Source: Dichotomocladium elegans
Taxonomy: Eukaryota > Mucoromycota > Mucoromycetes > Mucorales > Lichtheimiaceae
Reading direction: 5' to 3'
NCBI GenBank assembly: GCA_025716815.1
Contig: JAIXMN010000017.1
Span: forward strand, 868,001-932,000
DNA: 64,000 bases
This document shows positions 1 to 10,400 of the stretch, in pieces; position 1 is the stretch's first letter, and the number at the start of each line of letters is the position of its first letter. The notes beneath the pieces were generated by a model, which worked only from the letters and a program-made list of their open reading frames with translations, made no database searches and was not told the DNA's origin. A program made the translations under genes and the position numbers.

Positions 1-441
1 TAGCTATAGCAACTCGGATGTTGCTATAGGAATAGCCGACAATCACGTCGAAAATATTGTAGTCATGGAAACTACAAATTCTCATGAAAAAAGTTAATAT
101 TACTTCAGTCCCGAAAGAAAGTCCTACCAATCGGCACGGATTTGTCAGATTGACCGGGGGCCTTCGCAACCATGCGTCTGACAATACTGGACTCCATCGG
201 TGAGCCACTACGGGTTACATTCTATGAAAGGCCTATAATACGACGGTCGCATAAGGCCACCGCTTTAAGGAAGAAGTGAGCACAGCAATCAAACTGAGCT
301 TGAAAGAATTCCACAACTCACCCTTTGACATTTTTGGTGGTTACTGAAGTCGAAAAAAGATTTACTGAGGTTGTTCTTGTTGCACTAGGTTGGTTATACA
401 GTCATCCAAAATTAGATATGATTTATATTTTTCTGAGAGGG
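1..441. other. No gene seen
   Basis: No open frame with recognisable homology, RNA gene or element end was found. The stretch ends where an LTR fragment begins. Confidence 0.5.
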
Positions 442-719
442 TGTCATGGATACAGGGCAGATAGACAAGAAAGTGTAGTGCAGGAACAAGACAGGAGCAG
501 AAGGCAGACACAGACTGAGAATGGATTGGCAGTGATAGTGCTGGCAATGGAGTAGGGGAAAAGGTCAGGAACTACTCTAGAGAACAATACTATACTACTA
601 ACCACAATTGTGCCTGACAGAAAAGAATCAAGACAAGACAGGACAAAGGATAGGTATGAATTGATAGACTGGGTAGACAGAGAACTGATGACCAGGGATG
701 ATATATGACAAAGGATAAT
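442..719 (+). repeat. 5' part of a 634-bp LTR family
   Basis: The sequence starts TGTCATGGATACAGGG and follows the 5' 400 bp of the LTR copies at 36207, 54849 and 57079, with many differences. Homology stops at the word AAGGATAAT. There it meets an inverted fragment of the same family. No internal retrotransposon sequence is attached. Confidence 0.7.
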
Positions 720-1110
720 GTCATGACCAAAATGGGAATCATTCACGGTCGTGCATTTTTATTCATGCAATGCACACTTTCATTGCATTAATTTGCTTTC
801 AGTTCAATTTCCCAATCTATCAACCACATTTATTAATTCCCAGTCAGTATCTCAACGTCCAAGGTTATCTGAACTCTGGTCCAACACATCATAACTAGTA
901 TAAATACTGTCATGGTTTGTCATAATAAATATCATCAAATTATTGTCACAATTCCAAAAACCATTTACCTTGTCCTGGTCAAGCCTCGGTCCTGTCCTGT
1001 AAACTGTTTCTGTTCTTATCCTGAAATATCTGATCCATCTTGTCACGCCTCTCTGGCTCTGCCTTGTTCCTGGTAGTTATCCAACTTGGTCTATGCTGCG
1101 TAATGGAAAG
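719..1110 (-). repeat. Inverted 3' part of the same LTR family
   Basis: Read on the minus strand this is a diverged 3' portion of the 634-bp LTR. It opens with the reverse complement of the LTR end (TGTCATGACC) and keeps the TAGTATAAATAC-like and CTCTGCCTTGTTCC words. It abuts the plus-strand fragment directly, which gives a head-to-head mosaic. Confidence 0.6.
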
Positions 1111-2278
1111 CAAAGCCCTTATGTATGCCCCAGGGTCAGTGATTCCCCCCCCAAAAAAAATTTTTTTCAAGTACACTCCGATTTGAGGTCATGAAATTTT
1201 TGCGTTGTTTGACCCAGAATGCTTTTTTATGCTTCTCCCTCCTACAAAAAAGTTCTTCTTGACAAGTCCATCTCTGCTACAGCCATTTGGTGTTTGACAA
1301 TCCTTCTTTGGCATTTCCATTATGCGCATTGCGATTTGTTTCAGCTCAAAAAATAAAACAACAGATTTTGCAAGAAAACGCTGCATTTCCACTTCGTTTT
1401 GCTGTGCAGCATTGTTGTCCGTCTGTCACCTTCATTACAACCATCTGGAGGAACTTCCAGCTTCAGCACCTTTGTGCAAGCACACAGACTGTAAGATATA
1501 GCTTGTGAGTCAACTTATTTGAAGAATTCTTGCACGCCAGCTCTATTTGGGTCTGCTGTCAACAAACAGCATTTCACAAGACAAGGTGCTCTTCCTTGAT
1601 GGCTGTTAACATTATCAACACTAATGTTCTTTCTGTTTCACTTTTTCTTCACAAACACCTTATGATCAACACACGGCAATAGGCGATGCAATAGAAAGCT
1701 GGCTTGCTCATTTGACGATGCGCAATCAACTAATTCAACAATTTCCAACCGTTTTTTTTGCTTTGAAAAAGGTTAATCGAGAGTCGCAATTACTATTGCA
1801 CGTGATGCAGTCCTTTTGTGCACAGAACAAACAACGCCGTGAAGGTAAGGAAGAGACCACTTTTCTTTTCTTTGCATCTGCAATCCCGCAATTGTTATAG
1901 CAGGTTTGTCTCTGTAGCGGCGACTTTTCTTGGAATGAAACGCGATTACAATCAAAGGCAAAAGCAAAATGCGAGGGCAACATTTCAGATGGAAGCATGC
2001 GCAAGTTTAAAGCAAGAAGAAGATGAGGACTCTACAACAATGACTGTGTGTGCTGGTATGTTGGACAAGCAAATTGTGATGAAGGATCTTTGAATTATGC
2101 AACGGCATGGGAACGTGAGAAATAAATAAACGGAAGAAGCAATGTGCAAGCACGTTGCAATGGAGCAAGACACAATGGCACATATTCAAGAATGGAAAGA
2201 AGGTGTATTCACTTTGCATAAAGGATAACGAGAACTGTTGATAAAAGGAAGTATAACAATAGGAAAGAATGTTTATTC
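1111..2278. other. No gene recognised
   Basis: The region is AT-rich with short open frames on both strands (for example 1818-2093, 91 codons). None shows a motif, a paralogue in this window or a believable exon structure. Confidence 0.4.
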
Positions 2279-3570
2279 CTAAATTTGCCAGCGAAGTTTT
2301 GTATTATGGCCTATCTTTGCCACACGATTGAATTCGGCCTCGAGACGAAGTGCTGCCTCCAGAAACTCTTTTCCAGCGTCGTCATCATCGATGTATGAAC
2401 ACTTTAACGCATTGTTCATACAGGCAAGCACGGCTTTTACTCATGAACTGACGGATCCTGGGGCTGCAGTCGTCACGTTTGGTGTGGTTAACATACCCTG
2501 GGAAGAGGCTCGTGCATCACTGGCTATACCTCCATCATTCGCTTTTACACAGAAGGAAGGGAAGCATCTTACAACCAAGTACATGTGCTTACATGTCTTC
2601 TTGCAGTGAGCATATACAGGATATGTGCAACTGGCAACATATGCATCGTCACAGTTCACCTGTTTTGAAAAATATGTTAAATATATACAACGATGCAAGT
2701 ATCTGTATTCACCTCATATGAAATTTCTGCATTGGTGAAAGAGCAAACATGATACCCAGTACCATTATTAATTGGGGTCACAAATGATGGAACTGCACTC
2801 TCTGGGATGAGATTGGCCTTCCTTGTTGTAGCGCGTTCTTCCAACTGCATCTTGTTCTTGTCACCAACAAGGTTTGTCAACCTTCTAATCTCCCACTGAA
2901 GATCGAATTCAATTTCGTCCACCAGAAGAAAGATAAGACTGTCGAAGCGGCGATTCTGTTTATGTCGCATATAGACTGTTTTGAGCTGGTTGTGCCAGCT
3001 TTCGACGTAGTTATTTGTCTCCATATTGGTGAAGACCTCGGGTTGGTGGCATGCAGCCCATCAATGGACTTGTTCGGGGCGAAGCCACTGGCGTTCAAAG
3101 TAATGCAAGAAGTCGACCTTTACACTCTCTTCAATCTCTTTCTTAGTGGCGCTGTCAGTTGGCATTATTTTTGCATGGATATTATTCATCCATGCGCGCA
3201 AAACATGCCAGTTGCAGTACTGGATTGTACAGTCTTCACCCCAGACAGATTGGATCGCGTTGCCTTCTGGAAAGCTGCAATCAATCGTCACTTTCTTTGG
3301 CTTCATCCCAACATTTGCCAGTGACTTCAGGCATGCTGTAACAGGGCGAGACGAGAGGTCATTTGTTGTATAATAGGCCACTGGAACACCCCGGCCTGCA
3401 GCTTCGTGGAGGACCACGAGTGTGTACAATACCACATTTGGATACTGCGTCACATCGTGGGTGGCGTCCAAGCAGAAATAGCTAGCTTTTACGAGGAGTT
3501 CTTGCTGCCACTTCGAAAAAAATCCAAACGAAATATCGCGCTGATTAATGGTTTCGACAAATACAGTAGG
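2279..3570 (-). pseudogene. MULE-type transposase, 5'-truncated pseudogene
   Basis: This is the C-terminal two thirds of a Mutator-like transposase, related to but clearly diverged from the MULE copies at 21-23 and 45-48 kb. On the minus strand come the first catalytic Asp (CLDATHD), the second (TIDCSFPEG), CTIQYCNWHVLRAW, and NNYVESWHNQ with the Glu. A 53-bp intron (GTGAAT...AACAG, about 2672-2620) follows at the same position as in the other copies. Next is a SWIM-like zinc segment with only one Cys of the first C-x-C pair and a final CKH, then a tail ending in TAG at 2281-2279. The frame is broken by TGA at 3063-3061, just before WAACHQP, where the paralogues have Arg. Protein similarity stops at about 3570, where an inverted-repeat element begins, so the DNA-binding N-terminus is missing. 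Confidence 0.8.
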
Positions 3571-3676
3571 GGGTCTCAAAGTTAAAATATGTGCAAATAT
3601 CTGCCAGAGACGAATTTCTGCGGATATTGAAAATGAGCCAATCACAGAAGAAATCTCTCAAGTAACTTTGAGACCC
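3571..3676. repeat. 106-bp inverted-repeat element (mini-transposon or solo end pair)
   Basis: It is bounded by perfect 14-bp inverted repeats, GGGTCTCAAAGTTA at the left and TAACTTTGAGACCC at the right. It sits exactly where the MULE pseudogene loses similarity, before the PIF region. No clear duplicated target is visible. It may be a MITE or the fused ends of a deleted element. Confidence 0.5.
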
Positions 3677-3895
3677 ACCTTTTTATAAAAAAAAGTTCTT
3701 GTTCTTTTCAGGAAATTTTTCTTATTCCTCAGTATTCTTTAAGGGACTTATCAAAAACAATAGTTTCCATGCTCATTCTTTGAGTTTCTTTGAAAGTAGT
3801 ACTTTTTCCTACTTATTCTTTAGTATCATATATAAGAATTACTGTTATTTTTTGATCACTACTATATCTCTTCTAACAATAATACATATTCTACA

Positions 3896-4154
3896 ATGCC
3901 CAAAATCTCAGAATGCCAGAAAACTCTTCAGACTCTGGAAGATCAAACCATTGCTGAACGTTTCCATGAAATGCTTTTTGAAGACGACTCGGACGATGAC
4001 AGCAATATCATTAGTGACATCGACCATCAGGAATTAGCAAAGGACAGTGATACCGACGACGACTTCGACGAAACGATGACTTCGACAAATGCCATCTACA
4101 CCCATATTTCCATTCGAAGATATATGGAGGATAAGTGCTCCTGGTCAATCCCTA
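3896..4154 (+). pseudogene. PIF/Harbinger transposase N-terminal fragment
   Basis: The 86 codons hold a strongly acidic stretch (EDDSDDD, DTDDDFDE) and end in IRRYMED. This looks like the acidic leader plus the Arg-Arg-Tyr segment that comes before the transposase core in this family. The frame runs into TAG at 4157, where an LTR-like segment starts. The core resumes at 4455 in another frame. A GT-AG intron joining the two was tested and does not keep frame. Confidence 0.5.
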
Positions 4155-4454
4155 TGTAGCAGTAGCTACAGTGACAGGTCACTCTTGACCGACGACCAAG
4201 ATACTACAAGGATAACGATCACGATCAAGACCGCATCTCCGGCGACGACATTATGTACCACACTCACTTTCTCTGTACGACGATCCTATATGTATACCAC
4301 TGTAATTACTCCGCTACTGTTTACTATATAAACAAGGATGCCCTGTGACGTCGGGCATCCCCACGTTGTATTATTATAATCATCGTTCTTCTCGTCGCGT
4401 TCGCGCTTCCTCCACGCTGTATATCAGACGCTCTTTGTAAGTACTCGCACAACA
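4155..4454 (+). mobile_element. Candidate 300-bp solo LTR inside the PIF gene
   Basis: The segment begins TGTAGCAG and ends CACAACA. It carries a TATA-like ACTATATAAAC, a 9-bp-spaced inverted repeat (GGATGCCC...GGGCATCC, about 4337-4361) and a second TATA-like word near the end. This is LTR-like organisation. It separates the two halves of the transposase. A convincing 5-bp target duplication was not found, so this call is tentative. Confidence 0.4.
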
Positions 4455-5534
4455 GTGCCTGTACTGTTACACCCTATCTCGAATTTCATGTCAGACATCG
4501 TTTTCAATCTACCAGAGAAAGAGTTTAAACAAGAAGCACGCATGTCGTATCAAGCATTCAATTTTATTCTCGATCTGATCAAGAACGACAAAGTGTTCCA
4601 GAATGCCAGCAACAAAAAGCAAGCGCCAGTGTATCAACAACTCATCATTGCGCTGTATCGATTCAGCATGTATGGCAATGCAGCGTCAGCTGGCCAAGTG
4701 GCTAGACGTTTTGGTGTAGGGAATGGTACAACCGATCTCTATACCAATAGAGTTATTGTCGCCTTACTTCGCCTTAAAAGATATGTCGCTTGGCCAACTC
4801 AGGAAGAAAAACAACAAATCAAGAAAGCAAACGAGTCCATTTCTGGTTTTCCCAACTGTATTGGATATGTAGATGGAACCTCGGTTCCATTGGCATATGC
4901 ATCAGTTGAAAATGCGGAGGATTATTATACCAGAAAAAGCCAATATGCCCTTGCTGCAATGGTCGTCACCGATCCTGATCTCTGTATACGCTTTATGGAA
5001 TGTGGCCATGTTGGGAGCACACATGACACCCAGGTCTGGCGTAACAGTGATATTGGTCTCCACTTTGAAAAGTACTTCCAAGGAGGAGAATACTTACTAG
5101 GCGACAAAGGCTATCCAGTGTGCGATGAAATTATTACACCATACAAGGAGCTAAGGGCAAGTATTCCAGAAAACAAGACGTTCAACTATCAGCTTTCAAC
5201 AGCAAGAGTACAGGTTGAGCATATGATAGGCGTCCTTAAAGGCCAGTTCCAAAGCTTGTGTGGTCTGCGACTCGTTATTGGCAAAGGAAAAGATAGAAGG
5301 AGGGATCATGCATGCGCAGTCTTATGGTTTTGCGCCTGTGTAATCTTGCACAACATCTTGCTGACCAACGGTGATCCATTCGATTGGAGAAACATCACTA
5401 CTGGAGACAATAACCTGGACGATGAGAGGGAGGAAGTGGAAGGAATACATGGACAAAGTAGACAGACATTTTCATCTGGTGATGTTAAAAGAGAATACAT
5501 CAAAAGCATAGTGCTTCAAGCTATGGAAGAATAA
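4455..5534 (+). CDS. PIF/Harbinger transposase core (DDE_Tnp_4 type)
   Basis: The open frame (first codon GTG, so an internal continuation rather than a true start) encodes the DDE nuclease that cuts and joins PIF/Harbinger transposons. Residues 20-110 are the helical N-terminal part (FILDLIKND, ALYRFSMYGNAAS, VARRFGV). The catalytic triad is Asp140 in GYVDGT, Asp217 in LLGDKGYP and Glu255 in VEHMIGVLK. The conserved HDTQVWRNS sits at about 190-198. The 37-residue spacing from the second Asp to Glu fits the family. The core has no stop or frameshift. The N-terminal part lies upstream (3896-4154), cut off by the LTR-like segment, so the gene is probably dead. The Myb-like partner is on the opposite strand at 6.2-7.4 kb, the usual two-gene arrangement. 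Terminal repeats of this element were not located. Confidence 0.85.
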   Translation: MPVLLHPISNFMSDIVFNLPEKEFKQEARMSYQAFNFILDLIKNDKVFQNASNKKQAPVYQQLIIALYRFSMYGNAASAGQVARRFGVGNGTTDLYTNRVIVALLRLKRYVAWPTQEEKQQIKKANESISGFPNCIGYVDGTSVPLAYASVENAEDYYTRKSQYALAAMVVTDPDLCIRFMECGHVGSTHDTQVWRNSDIGLHFEKYFQGGEYLLGDKGYPVCDEIITPYKELRASIPENKTFNYQLSTARVQVEHMIGVLKGQFQSLCGLRLVIGKGKDRRRDHACAVLWFCACVILHNILLTNGDPFDWRNITTGDNNLDDEREEVEGIHGQSRQTFSSGDVKREYIKSIVLQAMEE

Positions 5535-6217
5535 AAGAGACTTATAGCTTAATAAAGATAATTCAGTTTCAAAATATTCTGTTTGTAAAATCAGAGGGTA
5601 AAAATGTGTAAAAGACTGAGAGAGATTCTGTGGGACCCAATGAAGATTGATCATTATTTATGAAGTGCCGTGAGAAGGCCAATTTATATTAAATGCTTAT
5701 CATGACAGTCATTTGGGAAGAAGGCGGAAAAAAACTTGGATGATCCTATACGCAGCATGTCAGATCTAGGAACCAGTTAAACGGTCAATAGCATTGATTG
5801 ACATTTATCCCTGATGTGGTAACGGCGCCCTGATGCTGTTCCTGAAGATATTATGAAACCCGAGGTAGCGCGTAAAGAAGAATAGTAACAGTGCTGTAAG
5901 AGTGACACAGGTGTGGTGATTGCCCCACATAACGTAGAGACACCCCAGATCTGATACAAAGAAGTCGTGGATATGTCACTGTTTAATATCCCTTTCTAAG
6001 CAAAATACGAGACAAGAGCACAGTGTTGCTCTTTGCAATGTTGTAAATGTATGAAATCTTCCTAGAACCCTTGGAGGAATTCCCAGATGATCATGTATGA
6101 AAGACATTCATTAAGTATGGCAGATATGGCACTACTAACGTCTATCAATCATATATAAATTGAAGTATACAAAGTAATACTCAGAACATTTCGTTTATTA
6201 AGTTAGCCTTATTACAG
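5535..6217. other. Intergenic part of the PIF element, nothing further seen
   Basis: This is noncoding sequence between the convergent transposase and Myb-like genes. It holds 3' untranslated sequence only. No RNA gene or repeat was recognised. Confidence 0.4.
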
Positions 6218-7373
6218 CTATATACAACCACTCCAATTCTCGTCATCTTCTTGACTGCTTCCTCTTCTTCGCTTTTGCTGCTCAAGCTTACTGATCTCAA
6301 GCCACAACATCAGTGAGCGTTCTTGGGACTCTTGAAGTCTTGCTGCAATTTCCTGCTGTACCAGCAGCATCCTAGTCTTCTCCAAGTCTGCTTGCTGCTT
6401 CAGCCTCTCCTTCTCCATTTCCGCCCGATGCTTCATCTTTTCTCTCTCCAGCTCCATCTTCATTTCGCCAAGCCGGAGAAGAGAGTCTGCAAGCAATGAG
6501 CCACCACGGCGTCTCTTGTTGGTACTAGCAGGTCTGCTGGAATCATTGGTACCATTAGAATGGCGAGGAGTCTCCACTGTTGATGCAGGAATTGGCGTCA
6601 TCATTCACTGCGACAGCATCTGAGTACTGGTGGGGGTTGCACCATCGATACTGCTACTGCTAATGTCTCTTTCATCTTCAGAGACTTCAGTATCACTTCG
6701 TATAGTTGTGAGAGCTGCAGCACGACTGAAAGCTACTGTCTCCTCGTCGATGACTGCATCTTGGTCTGCAGCAATATCGTTGGCCTCATCGAATGCTTCG
6801 AATGACAAAGGCCCCTCTCTATCCGTGCTAAGCAGAAGGAGTTCTTCAGCTTCATTGGCAACACTTTCACGGGCAGAATCCACATGGTAAGGAGGGCAAG
6901 CCCTAGCTCGATCACGAGCAAACTCGTCGATCTCAAAATAGAAGGCACAATAGTCAATGACCTTATCTGTAATTCGTCATTAGAATATACGTTATAGGGA
7001 CATATTAAATTGCTATATTCATACCTTTGATATGCCGAATCTTAAGCTTTTCATCATCGTCATTAATTCCTTCGCCTGTTGATGATAAAAAGTCTCGCGC
7101 TTTAATATACGAAGCCTCAAGCTTTTTGATCTTGGTGTGTACTGGCTGGTCGTCAACGCTGATTCCCTTTTTGCACATTTCTTCTGCACAGGCTCTTGCG
7201 ACTTCCTTCTTCTTTTTACCACTGCCATCGCTGCCACGATACTGTCTGTAACGCATGCCACCATTTTCACCAAGGATCGAGATTAACGAAAGCGTTTGTT
7301 CATGGTCCCACACAAAGTAGTGACGAATCCCTGCTTCATTGGATTTGGCTGGATAGGTATTGGAAGAAGACAT
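6218..7373 (-). pseudogene. Harbinger-associated Myb/SANT-like protein gene with in-frame stop
   Basis: This is the second gene typical of PIF/Harbinger elements, a DNA-binding partner of the transposase. The start at 7373 opens a Myb/SANT-like domain (YFVWDHEQTLSLI...VHTKIKKLEASYIKARDFL). A 58-bp intron (7024-6967, GTATGA...ACAG, with branch-site TTCTAATGA) keeps frame and joins IRHIK to DKVIDYCAFYFE. An acidic linker follows. A TGA at 6607-6605 interrupts the same frame. Downstream the frame continues from 6604 with a basic patch (NKRRRGG) and a long Glu/Lys/Arg/Gln-rich coiled coil (LLRLGEMKMELEREKMKHR...). Splicing around the stop did not preserve frame, so a nonsense mutation (CGA to TGA is possible) is more likely. 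Confidence 0.7.
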
Positions 7374-7422
7374 GTTAAGGTGAATAAGTTCTTAGGAGGA
7401 CAGCAAGTTGAAGTGCCATTTT

Positions 7423-10400
7423 TAGGGTTTCTCATCGAATCTGGATCTTATGATCCGATCCGGATCAAAAGGCAATGGTGCGGATTCGGATTGACCTCAT
7501 CTCGGATTTTGTGGATCCAGTGTAGGACATTTGCAATCCGGATCTCATACGGATTGCACTTCACGGATCTGAACCGATCCAGATCGCATACGGATTGCAC
7601 TTCGCGGATCTGTTCTGATTCGTTAGATCTGTCCAAATCAACCTAGACATTGGGTTCCTGCCATTATAATCCTGTTAATGTATAACAATAGCAATTACAG
7701 ATGTGCAAGAAATGGGATGTGGGAGTTTGAGAATGAGGAATACAGTTAGTGCAAAGTTGCGGAATAAACAAAACCAGCAAGAAATGTAGCTTCGTTATAG
7801 CTCATACATAGTTGACTTTGGCGAAATGACCGACTCCTTAGATAATAGCTGGTAGTATTTCGATGTGAAGCTGGCTCAGTACACATCTCTTTTAGGATAT
7901 CTCAGGTTTTATATTTGCAGAACGTGAAAGGTAAAAAAATCACGCAAACTCCTCGAAAGTAAATATTCCTTCCATATCAATCATTCCATGGCCATGCGCT
8001 TTTCCCCATATTTCCGTATTTCCTTTTCTCATTTTCCAGCGATCAGTATTTCTTGGTTTTCACCAAGCAATGATCACAAACGCAACCTGCGCCTCGATTT
8101 AGTATACATATTTCCACCCATGGAACCCTAGCTATAATCCATCTCATATAGTCATCTCTATACTTCGCCATAGTGGAACATCAGCCTTTTGGTCATTCTA
8201 TCCTCGTCTTCTCTCAGAAATCTCAATCCACTATTCCACCCTTCTCTTTATCATATATTAATCTTCATTCCATGCGGTAGCATATTCTTTATTGTCCTCA
8301 TACCGATGGCGGTATTGTACATTCCTTTTATTCCATATAAGATCCTCTTCGTCTCTTCGCTGACAGTAATCGATTCTCCTTTGCACAGTATACACCTTCG
8401 ACGTCGGTGATAGAAGTAGCAGCCACTGCAAATCACCAGGGACATCGCGACGAGTATAGCTGCGGGTACAAATAACAAATGGTGAAAAAGTCAAACAGCT
8501 CACTAACACTTACCATAAACAGAGCTGTTGTGGCACACAACAATTGAGGGAAGCATCAAGTGTTCCAGTAATATAAATGGAATGGATCAAACTGCAATTT
8601 GTGGTTGATTAGGATAACTGGGAGATCGTAAAGGCAGCTGGGGTAAGAGGGCCACGCAACATTGCTCAATTCGCGACAAATAAATTGTGCTTGTTCGCAA
8701 AATTTATCGACTTGATTGCGTGAAATGATCGTGAAATAAATGTAGCTGAAAGCAACGTATCAATAGTAAATGGCATTAATAATGCTTTGGAGGTGAATGA
8801 AAGGCCGGCATGAGAATGACGCATTGACTTGTTTGTCGCATGACCTCAGCACTGCCATTGCCTGTCCGAACACATTTGGAAAATAGAAGGAGCATAAAGA
8901 AATTGCCGGGCCTGAAATTGGCTCAAAATTTTTTCTGACACCTGTCCGTTCTGTCAAGCATTTGTTCCCAGAATAGATATCTGATATCACGGTCGGTCCA
9001 ATGGTTCTTTTCACAGGTACACACTTTGTTCAAGCAACAACAGCATTATTGATTCTTTGAGCACATAGCATGAATGTCGTTCGAAAGTATTAAAAAAAGG
9101 AGTGGTGAATATTGATCCATGCAAGAGAGCTTAGCCGGTTTCACATCACTATGGCCGATATCCTGAAACTAAGACGGTGATGAATTTGGCACATTGATGT
9201 TCAGGAACCATTATTTCCAGATCCGCCTGCGAGGCGGGATACTTGCACCTATCAAAGGTACTTCCTCTATCCAGGATCCATCACTGGTCTTGAAGAGGAC
9301 AATGAAAAGAGAATGCTCTCATCCGATACGTCCTAACAGGATTAAGCACTTACATCGCCGTTCTAATAGAATTATTATAAAAGAGAGATATTTTATTTTC
9401 AGGAATAAACATCAACCTCAAAGATACTTTTCTAGTTGTCTTTTTTCACTCTCTCTAACCCATCCACCTCATCTCGTCTCAACTACCACAAACGGATCAA
9501 GTACCTCGCACTTTATTTTTTCTTGTAAATATCATTCAAGCTTGACTCACCTCACACTTGGTTACTAATATGTCTTTAAATACAGACACTTACCAAAGAT
9601 CCACTATGTCCAACTCAAGCACTTCTAACCTTGGCAAACGTTCCTCTGATCTTATGGTCAGCAGCGATTCTGAAGTTGATGTAGGTTATCAAATATTAAC
9701 TAGAGACCTGCCTTCTGAGCTGTCAATTTCGAAACAGGGAATGCCCAGGTTATCCAGGGGAGGCAGCTTTATGTCCCTTGACCGCCAAGATTCCATCACG
9801 TCAATTGATTCCGAGTGGGATGAGGACAATGGCAATGGCAATGGCGGCGGCCAGGACTCAAGCTCCGTCCAGTCCGCCGAAGGAGTGAGCGTCAAGGCCT
9901 GAAAGAACTGGGTGTACAAATGGTTTGACGCCGTTGAAGATCCAGTAACCAATACGCTCTATTACCAGTGTCGATTCACCATTGGGAGCAAGGCATCACG
10001 TTGCAATAAGCAGTACAAGAACCCACGAGGTTCCACGACTGTTCTGAAGAAGCACCTTGGGACCCATTGCATTACTGCGGACACGTCGCTTACGCCGACC
10101 CAGCAAGGGACATTCCTTGACCGGCACTTCAGAGGTAGTGGGGATCTCATCCCTCCCCAATTCAACGATGAGCAGTTTAGACAAGCACTCGCGCTTTTCG
10201 TTGTGTCTGCGGCTTTGCCATTTACAATTGTCGAGAATCGCCACTTTCATACATTACTCAACCTTGCGCAATCAGCACCAAATCCAAGAGCAGTCAAACC
10301 GCCAAGCAACGATACGCTTGCACGCGCTGTATCTCACCTGTACGAGTATTACAAGTCTTGGATTATTGTCGTCCTACAAGAGCAAGAGAATCTGGCGTAT

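Noticed and set aside
4156..4455. GT-AG intron joining the PIF N-terminal fragment to the core
   Set aside because: Removing it joins the exons in the wrong phase and creates a different frame. 300 bp is also far longer than other introns here.
6605..6639. 35-bp intron removing the stop in the Myb-like gene
   Set aside because: It is too short for splicing here and shifts the downstream coiled coil out of frame.
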